64,000 nucleotides of DNA from Diphasiastrum complanatum (taxonomy: Eukaryota; Streptophyta; Lycopodiopsida; Lycopodiales; Lycopodiaceae), in the NCBI GenBank assembly GCA_029204225.1, contig CM055108.1, positions 396,217 through 460,216 of the forward strand, in the 5' to 3' direction. A model generated the notes under the pieces. The model saw only the letters and a program-made list of their open reading frames with translations, did not search any database and had not been told where the DNA came from. Shown here piece by piece: positions 52,810 through 63,399 of this stretch. The translations under genes were made by a program, and so were the position numbers. Each line of letters opens with the position of its first letter. Position 1 is the first letter of the stretch.

Positions 52810-53636
52810 CATCGTATTCCTGTCTATTGATCACATATTTTTGATGGAATCAGTTGCCAATGTTTTCTCTTCCAAAATTGTATCTTTTGGTGCTTGGCAC
52901 AATTTCTGAACTAATATTTGTGATATGTAGCTTAAGTTCCAATCCTCGTTGGCTGCCAGAAAATAAGGCAGAAATAGATTATTAATGTATATTCATAAAA
53001 GAGAATTGGATACTTGGTGGTGGGTTTACATTTTACTATTGGCTCGCAATCACTCTATTTTCATCTCTACCAAGCTGCATGCTTGTAGATTTTTCATAAT
53101 GCAGTGAAGGCTAGGTTATGGTTGAGTCACATAGGCTGGAAAGCCTTCGAGAAATACCTCTTGGTTGTGTTGCTTTTTGTCACACCTTTGCAAATTTTCC
53201 CCATTTTCAGATATGTGACTCCAAACCAATGCATCTTCTACTAGCAGTCCTTTTCTTGATGCTTTCTTACTTGTAGTTTTTCTGTTTGGGAAATACTTGC
53301 TTAGACAGTAGAGCTAATGCTGATAAATAACTGTTGGTTGATAGACTTTCACATCCTAGTTCATCCTTGTCCTGCCAGTGTGTCATGTTTCACTAACTTT
53401 CCAGTTGTACCAAACCCCACTGGTTCTCCAATCGTCTCATAAGCAAGGTGTAAAGTTTGGCATTATTTACAATGTGGATTGCATACAGCCCAGTCATTTT
53501 ATGCTTCACTTCTGCATCAATCGATGCCATCCCTCTTCCAAAACTATGTATGCCTAAATTCCTGTATAAAATGAATGTTTAGCCATATGTTTTTTGATAA
53601 TTTGATTGAAACTGATGCTAATTAGTGTTGATGCAG
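52810..53636. other. Region upstream of the first recognised host exon
   Basis: Probably an intron of the DUF547 gene: AT- and T-rich, ending in a pyrimidine-poor but valid acceptor (GTTGATGCAG). No upstream exon or start codon could be identified here. Confidence 0.4.
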
Positions 53637-54357
53637 TGCCCCTTCAAATGATTCAACTTCTGAGAATTGGAATGTTTCACCTCATTCTTTCTATCGCCTA
53701 CCAAAGGTCAGTGCATTTTTACACAATTCACATTTCATAGGTATTTTTGTACAAGTATGCTGATCAAACTATACAAATTTACCTAGGCTCAATAATGATT
53801 TGCCATTTTGTAGGGTTGGAATCGAGTATTCAGTTGCAAAAGGATTGAGAAGTATGACTTGCGTTGTCGACAGGCAGCCCTGGAGCAGGATGTAGGGTTT
53901 TGATCTTTAAGCTTTTGTGGCTTGTATTTCAAATATTAGAAAAAGGATCATTCTTGGTGTTTCCACGTTTTCTAGTATAAAGTTTCGTGTTCTTGGAGAT
54001 TTGTACGATCCATTTCTGCAAAAATTGTGACTCCATTGAATTCCTTGGATAAAATGGAAAATGAGAGTTCAAGCGATATCTTTGTCCAATTTGATAGCAG
54101 TGGTCACCAACTTGGAAACCTCAGTTTACGAAAATAGGATTTTTTGGTTGTGCAATGGAATGATATGATCTAAATGTCAAGGAAAAGTTACAGCCACCTT
54201 TAGCTAACTCGCTAACTTAAAGTCATTGTCGATAGGGCAGGTGGCGGAGCTCCAGCTGCGACTTAAAGATGAAAGGGCAGTACGTGATGCTCTGGAGCAC
54301 ATTTCAGAACCATTGTCCAATGCTATGTCGCCTTCCCATCCCAATGTTAAACCTGAG
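53637..54357 (+). CDS. Host gene exons encoding the first leucine-zipper helix
   Basis: Exon 53637-53706 (NWNVSPHSFYRLPK), donor GTCAGT; exon 53814-53891 (GWNRVFSCKRIEKYDLRCRQ, AALEQD), donor GTAGGG; exon 54241-54357 (VAELQLRLKDERAVRDALEH, ISEPLSNAMSPSHPNVKPE), donor GTAAAT. The heptad Leu/Val series crosses the second exon junction in frame (ALEQD|VAELQ), which supports the splice choice. Confidence 0.8.
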
Positions 54358-56539
54358 GTAAATGTACGCAACTTGTTTTGCATAGAGCGCAAAGAGTATG
54401 TGCCTGCTTGGAGAAGGGTCATGCATGTTTTTGGTTGTAGAGTGCAAAGAGTACGTGGGCTGACGTTTCCATTCAGAAAACAACCCAAAATAGTAAACTG
54501 CAGCTGAGCATAGCCTCGGACAATCACTAGTATAGAATCTGATTGTTGCTCTGTAAGCCTCAGAGTTGTTCAGTGAGCAGATTCATATGAAACAGACATT
54601 GAGTAATCTGAATTGACGCTAGGAAATCACGTACTGATATTCTTCTTCAAGAGATTCTCTAGACATACTTGACCTCAAGATAAGGGTAATCATTTTCTGC
54701 TATGTTTGTGATAATGTTGACAATGTTTTTCCTTTGCATTAGTTGGTCTCTGTAGTCCTTAAGTAGAGGCGGATTTTGTACTTTATAAGCTTCCAACTCA
54801 GCGCTTATACTGAATGCTTCATTGTGGAGGTTTGTATTTTGGTAAACATGTGTGTTTTCCTTTTGCAGTAGATACCAATGATTGTTCATTATTAAAATTA
54901 TGTCAATTGTGACTTAAATTTTGGAGGCTGTTATGTATTGTGCTCTAAATTTCACAGCTTTTCCCTTCCTACTTTGATGTGTCTGATGCTATTAATGCAG
55001 ACCAGGGAGCTTATTACAGAAATTGCTACTCTGGAAGGAGAGGTAGCTCATCTGGAACAGCATGTACTTTTCCTCTACAGAAAAGTTTTTGACCAGCGCT
55101 TGAGTGGAACTTCTGAGTTGCATGACGAGCTGAGTGCTGGGAAATGTAGTTCACAACAAGAACAGCTAAAGACCTGGGGACTTTTGAGAAATGCTTTTAG
55201 GTTGAGAAAATCTCCATCTCCCCAACATCATCGTCATGTGTCTGTTTCCCCTCGGCAGCAGTGTTTTCCAGATGGGTTAGGTGTATCCAAGAACATTGAA
55301 AAAACCTTGATCCAAAGTGAATTTGATAGAACCGTAGAGGCAAGCATGCTTTTAACTCTAGTTTATCTCAATTAATGGCAAGTAATTTCTTTCTCACTAC
55401 AAGTTACTAGGCAGAAAAACAAAGGCTCCAGATTTTGAGTTTTAAAATGTTGTAATTCTGATTCAAATCCTGCCTAAGTACTGGATAAAATGTTCTCAAA
55501 GTTGCATATTGGAAATGTTGCCTGGTTGGATGACAATGTAAGAAAGTAGCTTTTATCTTGTATGTAGCAGTATTGTGAACTAACCACCACAAGTTTATGG
55601 GTGCATTAGTTTAATAATTTTAAGCTGCAGAACTTAGGATGAATGGATGCAGCTCAATTTCACTGCTAGCAAGACATATTGCTACATTTCCTACATTAAG
55701 CCTTTCTTGTATGCAACTTCTGGTAAGTCTAAAATTTATTTTTGTTTGTGCTGATGTAGGTTATGGATATGCAAAGTCCGGAAGCTCAGGCCCATGCAGC
55801 TTCAGAAAGTTTCTGCCCATTGTTTAGTTACAGTTTTGAAACTCCAAACAGACTTTCGGAAGAACTTGTCCGGTGTATGGCTGCAATCTACTGCAAGTTG
55901 TCTGGACCACCACTTGCGCAGGCTGGAGTTCCTAAACCTCAGCTTTTAACATCTTCCTCTTTCACTTCATATACAAACATCAACAATCTGAGGCAATACT
56001 CTGGTGATAGCTGGAGTCCTCGATGGAGAACCGGTTCACGTACAACATCTTTGGGGGATCCATTTAAAGTGGAAGTCTCTTCGGAGAATATTGGCACTTA
56101 CAGTTCCATGGTTGAAGTGCACTGGATTTATGTAGACAAGTGTAGATTGGAGTATACATCTCAAGCACTGTGCAACTTTAGGTGGGCTTGTCTTGATGCT
56201 TCATCCTAAATCCCTCTTTAAGTCAACCTTTGCTAAGTGTAAACAGTTTGTTTTGAAGTATTTTGAAGGAAAGTTCTGCTGGATATCTCTTGTCTTAGAG
56301 CATCAGATGCTTCAGATGTGTGGTCCTTTGCATTTATCAATTTCTGTGCACGGTCTGCATGGTTTCCTGAATGAATGACTAGAAATATAAAGCATCTGTA
56401 TCCTAGGGTGAAATTAAACTAGATATTTGTCTGTGACAGGCTAATGATTATACAGCTTGAAAAGGTTGACCCTGGAAGTTTGAAACATGACGAGAAGCTG
56501 GCTTTCTGGATCAATATTTACAATGCTTTAATGATGCAT
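53637..56539 (+). CDS. Host gene: MIP1-type leucine zipper / DUF547 protein (partial, six exons)
   Basis: Spliced plus-strand exons: 53637-53706, 53814-53891, 54241-54357, 55001-55339, 55760-56181, 56440-56539. All introns end in AG and start in GT, except possibly the fourth (see the middle exon). Reading phase is consistent throughout. The product has an N-terminal coiled coil of the MIP1 leucine-zipper family (RCRQAALEQD, VAELQLRLKDERAVRDALEH, ELITEIATLEGEVAHLEQHV), a Ser/basic linker, SEELVRCMAAIYCKL, and the start of DUF547 (LEKVDPGSLKHDEKLAFWIN, IYNALMMH). Proteins of this plant family are poorly characterised; DUF547 has been proposed to have a hydrolase-like fold, but the activity is unknown. 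Codons read cleanly, so it looks like a live gene, but the first exon(s) and all exons after IYNALMMH are missing from the recognised set. Confidence 0.85.
55001..55339 (+). CDS. Host gene middle exon: second zipper helix and Ser-rich linker
   Basis: The acceptor ATTAATGCAG opens at TRELITEIATLEGEVAHLEQ. The exon continues through FLYRKVFDQRL and a Ser/Pro/His linker to SEFDRTVE. Two donors keep the next exon in frame: ACC|GTAGAG at 55334 (poor context) or GAG|GCAAGC at 55340 (a GC-AG intron with better flanks). cDNA would decide. Confidence 0.8.
55760..56539 (+). CDS. Host gene exons covering the DUF547 N-terminus
   Basis: Exon 55760-56181 (VMDMQSPEAQAHAASES, LSEELVRCMAAIYCKLSGPP, SSMVEVHWIYVDKCRLEYTS, QALCNF) ends in phase 2 at GTGGGC. 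Exon 56440-56539 begins GLMI-like (R|LMIIQLEKVDPG) and ends ...IYNALMMH at GTAAGT. KLAFWINIYNAL is the hallmark of DUF547. Confidence 0.88.
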
Positions 56540-57754
56540 GTAAGTTGAGGATTATGAGTCAAAATTAACAATGAGATTGTTCCCCCTAACAAGTTGGTCC
56601 GAATTAATACATGACCTTCAATAGTCGATGTCTACATTTAAAAGCACTTAATGAACTGGAACCTCAAGGGCCTTAAATCTATCTTAGGTTTTCATTGCCT
56701 GATCCAATGTTTGCCTCTTAACATTACTAGAATTCATCGATCAAGTCACTAGAAACTAGAAATTTTACTTTGTTTCGTTAAAAATCACTTACTACTACAA
56801 AATATAGTGACTGGCTGCTGGGGGCTTCAAAAAAATTGATACCTAATATTTTAGCTCTCTATTCTCTACTTATTACAAACTCTAATACCAACTATGTGCA
56901 AAATTACCACATCAACTTTCAATTTTACACAAAATTATCCCTCAGGACTTCGTGTTAATTAGGCTAGGAACAACCATTATGCTACAACTGCATTGCAGAA
57001 AGAATACAATTCGCAAATAGATTGAATAACATCAATATCTGAGAAATATTGTATATTCTGCCAGAGTAAATGCAAGTAAAGCTACAGTGACAACAAGATT
57101 CGAAATGCAAATTAGAACCTTTTTTTTGCTCATAACTTTCCTAGGAGCATCAGTTATGTACTGATTATTTTGATTTTTGTCATAACAGACTAAAATTTGT
57201 AATGCAACTGTATAACTATGTTCATATAAAGAGAAAAACATTGTAAAACTAGGTTTTGATTCTGTAGCTCAAGTTTAACCGATTTTAAGTAGCATATATA
57301 GCTTCAAAGTTACATTGCTACCAGTCACCTATGGATGTTAATTTCAACATTTTGTGCATAAAGTTTGATCTCTTGATAGTGCTTTGGTCTGCAGATCAGC
57401 GGTCATGCTTTCTGAGCTGCAAATTGTAATTTTTACCACTCTGAATTGCTTCCCTAATATTTGATGTTGGATTTGATTCTGCTTTCACCTCTTATCAAGA
57501 CCACAGCTTCCAGTGAGGGCTGTAGTTCCTTGACTACTACCATAGAGCTTCATTGGTAAACTGAAGGTTAATGACAAGTATTGAGTGAGTGTTTTAGCCT
57601 GATATGGTCACAAGCCAATATTTCCGTGTATTCTGCTTCGATTGTCTTTAAAGCCACGATAATCTGCTCCTATGCATGAAGCCCAAGAGTGTATGTCATA
57701 AGCATCAATGACAACAAACTCATCCATGAAGCACATTGAGGAATAAATGGGCAT
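56540..57754. other. Probable intron of the DUF547 gene
   Basis: Begins with a strong donor (GTAAGTTG). AT-rich, with no exon-like segment matching the rest of DUF547. Followed by retroelement insertions. Confidence 0.5.
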
Positions 57755-57884
57755 AGTTACGAACAGATTTACAGCAGATCAATAGCTAAGCTAAGAAAGC
57801 AACACATAAGCAAGAACCAACGCTAGAATGCGGCAAAGAGAATAAAGAAGGATGCGGCGAATGTAATGAGTGGAGTTCATAACT
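57755..57884 (-). repeat. Internally deleted LTR of the third gypsy copy
   Basis: 130 bp, with ends equivalent to the 418-bp LTRs at 13347 and 19099. On the coding strand it reads AGTTATGAACTCC...TTCGTAACT. Confidence 0.85.
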
Positions 57885-58649
57885 CCCCGCTACAGAAAAA
57901 AAAGCCTCTCACGTAAATGAAGATGCATCATATGATCATGGAACAAGCTCTGGTAGATCAACAACTATATTAGATGTAGACGACTAAACAAGGGCAGCTA
58001 GAGCATGAGTCTGATCCACAAGTAATAGTGTATGATAAAAAACATCTATAGGCTCCCATGTGGCCTCCTCAATAGGACAAGCATCCCACTGAACCAGAAA
58101 TTGAATTTGTCGTCAATGTCGACTATGCTGAAGACGAACCTGAACAGCTGGCAATAAAGGAAATAGCTTTGGATCATCAGGAAACACAACATCACGAGGA
58201 GTATCATCCTTAATATCAGCACGCAACAGACTAACATGGAAGATATCACAGGCATGTGTAGAAAGCGGTAGCTATAAACGATAAGTCACTAGACTAAGAT
58301 ATTCCAATATGCGGTAAGGCCCATAGTAGCGTGGTGCAAGTTTCTCAAGAGAAGCGCATCCCTGAACAAAATGATGTCATGAAAAGTGAAGCCAAAGATA
58401 TGTAGAATGATAAACAGTACCCATTAAGAGTTTAACATCGAGAATACGCAAGGCTCAGGCCATAATAGAGAAGTAAAGTTACTATTTTGATTAGATAATA
58501 TAGAACGTGGAAACCTATGTAATCGGAAGATCTTTAATAAAAATAAGTGTGCACACTGCCTGCTGTGATAGTGCTATGAATCGGGATGAAATGTGCCTGT
58601 TTTGAAAACTGATCAACCACCACCATACATGAGTCATGACCACGCTGGA
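57755..58649 (-). pseudogene. Third copy of the AGT...ACT gypsy family, truncated
   Basis: Minus strand. The 3' LTR (57755-57884) keeps both ends (AGTTACGAAC... and ...GTTCATAACT on plus) but has lost about 290 bp inside. Pol remnants read LEKLAPRYYGPYRI, DIFHVSLLRADIKDDTPRDV, QIQFLVQWDACPIEEATWEP and IDVFYHTLLL (C-terminal domain). Further right come SCMVVVDQFSKQAHFIPIHS and a shortened integrase core. The sequence matches the young Pol in order, with an internal deletion between AYHST-like sequence and the C-terminal region. It is cut at 58649 by another LTR. Confidence 0.85.
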
Positions 58650-59137
58650 TGTTATGGCCATATCCAACTCAAAAGATTTGGAATAGTCGTAATATGGTAC
58701 TTCCACTCTCTAGTGTTTGAGATTGTTGGTTACGCCTTGATTTAATCCCATGTCAAGGCCAGATTTGTAACTAATGACCTTGAGAGGATCAAGACACTCA
58801 TACAGAGATGTGTGGAGCAGTGCATGGCTTCTGACGACAGACATATGCATGAAGACTGCATGGGATATATGACCCCAAGTTTAACTAGATTGCATGGGAG
58901 ATGCATGAACACATGCACAGGCATCCTACTAGCATATGTATTGGTAGGAACTCACCCTCCCACATTCTAAGCCTTTGGTTCTTGGTTGCCAGTTGTTCCC
59001 TCTTTTCAGGTATTCACTTGCCATGGCTCGGGGGTAAGGTGTTGTATTACACCTCTAGTTGGATGGGTGGTTTGGCTCCCACTAGTCTATGTGTGTTAAT
59101 CCTATCCTCATCTTAGTTCCTCTTGGTTGTCTTTTCA
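58650..59137 (+). repeat. 5' LTR of another LTR retrotransposon
   Basis: 488 bp from TGTTATGGCC to TTGTCTTTTCA, inserted into the third gypsy copy. It is followed after one base by a primer site (59139-59150). No matching 3' LTR was found, so the element is incomplete. Confidence 0.6.
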
Positions 59138-59138
59138 T

Positions 59139-59150
59139 TGGTATCAGAGC
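59139..59150 (+). promoter_or_regulatory. Primer binding site (initiator tRNA-Met type)
   Basis: TGGTATCAGAGC, a perfect copy of the common plant primer site, one base after the LTR end CA. Confidence 0.85.
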
Positions 59151-60139
59151 TTGGCTAAGATGCGGTCTTGGATGGGATCAGATTGGAAGTACGAAGCGCT
59201 TGGATTCACATTCCGGATTGGAGTGTTGTCTTCTCAAGAGAAGTTCGGATATGGATTCACTAATTTTTGATTAAAGCATGCTTTTCATAATTGAAGTTAG
59301 AGTGCTCTTCTACGTGATTTTGTTAAAGAAAAATTTGTTCTTAATTTCCTATTTCCTTGATGAAGCTTTCAATTGATGTAGTACGCTCTACATGGGTAGC
59401 TCATGTTGCTTGTCTAACAGCTTTATTCTGCCTGGTTAAGGATTAGGATAATATGCATGAGTGCGTAATGTGCTGAATTATGTTATTTAGCTTATGTTCA
59501 TTAATTGATGGTCGATTTATTCAGGTAGTCTGAACTGTTAGCAATTTGAAACATGATTCCAATGATTTTGCATGTTGAGGATTAGAGATTTTATCTACTC
59601 AAAATCCTCCTGTGAACTTGCATAATTTGGAGCATAGGATGGAATTGCAGTGATGCTAACATTAAGCAGAATATAAGGCTATGGTTGTGTAAGAGCTCAA
59701 CCACCTCCCTGGAATCACTATTCCCTGTAAAATCATTAGGGATGAACTTCTTGCTTTTGAAGAGCTTCTCAGTTTATGGGGAAAGCATGGAGTAATCCTG
59801 AATTAAAGTGAATAGTGGTGCTGTGGGGTTGTTGAAATATTTAAAGCTTTCCTCTGTTTGTAGACTGAAACCTCTATGATGAAAGGAAGCTTTTAAGAAG
59901 CAATATAAAATAATTTTGCGGCCTGTTGTTGCCATGCTCTACTGTCCTCGGTTCACAAAGATAGTTTCCTTCATAGGAATGATGATTTTGAACTTCCAAA
60001 AATCCAGATTGCAAGCAGATAGCCATCTATTTGGCACCCTATAGCTGAATCCACTGTGATAGCGTAGGCTGTTGGCTGATTCAGTGGGTTAGGAGGTCGC
60101 TGAAGAACTGATGAGAAGGCACAGTGATGCCATGCAGAA
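59151..60139. other. Unassigned DNA after the primer site
   Basis: The first 130 bp are probably a retroelement leader. The rest holds no recognisable gag or host exon. Confidence 0.35.
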
Positions 60140-60532
60140 ATCCAGCAACCGTTTTTGATGAAGTCTTGGCTTGATGAAGCTAGGAGGGCGCGTTTCTTTG
60201 GCAGCTATTGTGAAGAACCGAAGGTGGTCTTTACATCGGTGGTCAGAAACGTTGTGGAAGTTGAAGACACATTGGAGTAGATGCAGCATAGTGAGCTGTC
60301 AGCCTCAGATGAGGCACGATCCTGCTATGCAGCTATGGTGGCTGAGAGGTTGAATGGAGATCGTGGTCTCTCCTCTCATGGCCTCATTGTCTTTTGTTCT
60401 TGGAGACCTTTTTTAGAATTGTTGTGGCCTCAAATTTTTGAATGTGTAGGCAATTATGATTTTGCTTGGGTCTTTTTGAGAATCAGTTTCTTCACAATGT
60501 TGCTTGGCTGTTATGGGTTGCATGTTGATTAG
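60140..60532 (+). pseudogene. Coding-like segment interrupted by one TAG, unknown
   Basis: One plus frame reads MKSWLDEARRARFFGSYCEE then PKVVFTSVVRNVVEVEDTLE, a TAG at about 60278, then MQHSELSASDEARSCYAAMV, AERLNGDRGLSSHG and on to 60532. Residue use looks protein-like, and only one stop breaks 125 codons. No family recognised. Confidence 0.3.
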
Positions 60533-60821
60533 CCTAGGGTTTGGCAAACCCAGGTACAATTGTGTTACTGGTTCTTATCAACCTTGGAAGAAGATTGAAG
60601 GAATATTTTGGCCTTCATTGGAAATTAGTAGTGGAGTAATGAGCGTGGAACCTTGCCTGGCCCAATGCATGCAATCTCCTGGACTTTGCCTCTGAGCTAA
60701 TTGCAGACTGAAGAATGGTGCCATAAAGCTTCGTGAGAACATGCCCAATCATGATAGTGTGGTAATTATCAGGTAACATTTGGTCACCATTTCTATGGAT
60801 GGGATGTATGATGTTGGTGCA

Positions 60822-63388
60822 CCAGGGACTCGTCACGGTCATTATGAGTTTAAGGTGATGCCATTTGGGCTCACAAATGCTCCAGCTACCTTTATGACCT
60901 TGATGAACAGTGTCCTCAGACCATACTTGGGTAAGTTTGTAGTCGTATTTTTAGATGACATCCTCGTCTACAGCAAAACGAGGAAGGAGCATCTAAAACA
61001 CCTCAGAAAGGTGTTTCGACTGCTCAAAAGCATAAGCTTTATGCTAAACAATCGAAGTGTGAATTCTTCGTTGAAGAAGTAGCATATTTGGGTCACATTA
61101 TCTCGTCTGATGGGATTAAGATGGACCCGAATAAGGTTAAAGCCATACTCAGTTTGCTAAGACCTCAGAATATTTTGGAACTTCAGATCTTTCTTGGTTC
61201 GGCGGGATATTACAAATGATTTGTCAAAGAATATGCTCAGATAGCAGTTCCCATGACAAATCTTCTTAAGGGGAAGGGAAAGGAGTTCATTTGGGAGTCC
61301 GCACAACAAGAGAGCTTTGATGCTCTCAAAACAGCCTTAGCTACAGCACCAGTTTTAAAAGTCGTCGACCCCAATCAGCCATTTGTGGTCGAAACAGATG
61401 CTAGCGACTTTGCAGTAGGTGCTGTGCTAACTCAGGGTGGACGACCAGTTGCGTTCGAGAGTAAAAATCTCGAGCCAGCTCAGACTAGGTACAGTGCCTA
61501 TGAAAGGAACTCTTTTCTATAGTCCATGCCCTTAAGACTTGGAGGCATTATTTGTATGGTGCCAACTTTGAGGTCCTAACAGACCATGAAAGTCTCAGAT
61601 ACCTTTGCAATCAACCTGAGCTTAGAGGTCGAAAAGCTCGTTGGGCAGAGTTGATGCAAGAGTTTGATATGTCTATCAGATATAGACGAAGGAAATTCAA
61701 TACAGTACCAGATGGCCTTAGCAGAATGCCTATGATAAACGAGCTGAGTTTTACTCAGATTCGTAATGAGTTACTCGAGTCCTTGAGAGGGAAGTGTGCA
61801 GCATGATGCATTCTTCTCTACTATCTGGAACTCAGTCCAGAGCAGACAGTTACAGACTCCAAAACCAGTTCCCGGGGCTGGTGCCAGTTCATCCAAGAAT
61901 ACGGCAGCTTCTGCTGAGGATGATGATGAGTCTGAGTATACGTCAGATGACGTTGAGGATTCTGAGCCTGTATTACCCAAGCAAACCCCAGTGGTTGAGG
62001 GTCAGTTGACTCAAGGATTCAAATGGAAACAATATTCCATTCAGGATGAGTACTTGCTCTATAGAGATAGAGTATGTGTCCCCAATTCAGAGGATTATAG
62101 GCAGCAAGTCCTATATGAATGTCATGACAATCCTAGTGCAAGACACCCAGGCATATAGAAGACCTATGAGCTTCTTCGTAGGCAATTTTTTTGGGCGCAG
62201 TATGAAAAAGGACGTCCAACAGTATGTAACCAGTTGCCAGAAATGTCAAGTAAACAAAGCAGAGCATTTAAAGGCAAAAGGGTTGCTGCAGCTCTTAGAT
62301 ATACCAGCTGGTAAATGGGAGAGTATCTCCATGGATTTTATAGTAGGCCTGCCTAAAACCCAAAAGGGTAATGACGCTATATGGGTCACAGTTGACCGTC
62401 TGACCAAAAAGGATCATTTATTCCGACCAAAACAACCGTTAGAGCTCCAGAGTTAGCGAGGTTGTTTGTAGACGGGCTATTTAAATTGCACGGTCTACCT
62501 TCCGGCATAGTCAGCGACCGGGACAGTAAGTTTAATGAAAATTTTTGGAGGGCAGTATTCCATCATCTCCATACTAAACTTAATATGAGTACCACCGACC
62601 ATCCACAGACAGACGGTGAAACAGAGAGGGTAAATCAGGTGCTGGAGGATATGCTTCGTGCATACGTCAGCAAGAAGCAGACTAATTGGGAGGAGTATCT
62701 CTCGATATTAGAGTTTTCTTACAACAGTACCAAACATTCAGCTACGGGATACAACCAATTTATGCTGATGTACGGTTTTCAGCCACGCTCACCCACAACT
62801 GTAGGGTTTAAACAAGAAAAAGTTGAAGAAGCTAGAAACTTTTTAGAGGACCTAAACCAGATGATAGAACATGCTAAGCATAGCACTAGGCAGTCCCAGT
62901 ATCGAGCCAGGCATTATGCAGATCCACACAGACGGGATGTGCAGTTCTCCACTGGTGAGAAAGCCTAATTGAGAGTCCCAGTTGACTCTAAAACCCTCAA
63001 ATCAGGAGTGTGTGCTAAGTTGTCTCCAAGGTATTGTGGTCCCTTTACCATTAGTAGGAGACTAGGCGAGGTCACCTATGAACTAGAACTCCCACACAGT
63101 AGTAAGGTTTTTCCAGTCTTTCATGTAAGTCAGTTACGAAAAGCTTTAACCAGATCAAAAAATATGGTAGGGGACAGTGTTCTAGTTCTCCCATTGGATC
63201 CTCAGCAACCTTCACATGAACTAGAGGAGATTCTTGATGGTAGAGAGACGCAGAATCGTCATACTCTATACCGAGAATATCTGGTCAAGTGGAATGATCA
63301 GCCTGTTGGGAATGCCACTTGGGAAAGAGGCAGCGTCCTTCACAAGATTTTTCCAGACTTTGTCTTAGAGGACCAAGACGGTTCTTAA
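60822..63388 (+). pseudogene. 5'-truncated Ty3/gypsy pol (RT to chromodomain)
   Basis: Begins mid-RT ([20 protein letters not shown]), with catalytic [15 protein letters not shown] frameshift falls at about 61035 and a TGA at about 61217. RNase H: VVETDASDFAVGAVL and LTDHESLRY, with a shift at 61515. Integrase zinc region: ECHDNPSARHPG...TSCQKCQVNK. Core: MDFIVGLPKTQKG (D), SDRDSKFNENFW (D), TDGETERVNQVLED (E). Then PRYCGPFTISRRLGEVTYEL, and a chromodomain-like EYLVKWNDQPVGNATWERGS ending at 63388. Stops at about 62456 and 62966 and several shifts make it inactive, though all catalytic residues from RT to integrase remain. A purine tract (AAAGGGGAGGGAG) joins it to the 3' LTR. Confidence 0.92.
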
Positions 63389-63399
63389 AGGGGAGGGAG
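63387..63399 (+). promoter_or_regulatory. Polypurine tract of the 60.8-kb gypsy
   Basis: AAAGGGGAGGGAG abuts the LTR start TGTTACGAG. Confidence 0.85.

Noticed and set aside
57741-57884. Short LTR at 57.75 kb as a solo LTR of its own family
   Set aside because: Its ends and the adjoining pol remnant match the 13.3-kb gypsy; it is an internally deleted 3' LTR.
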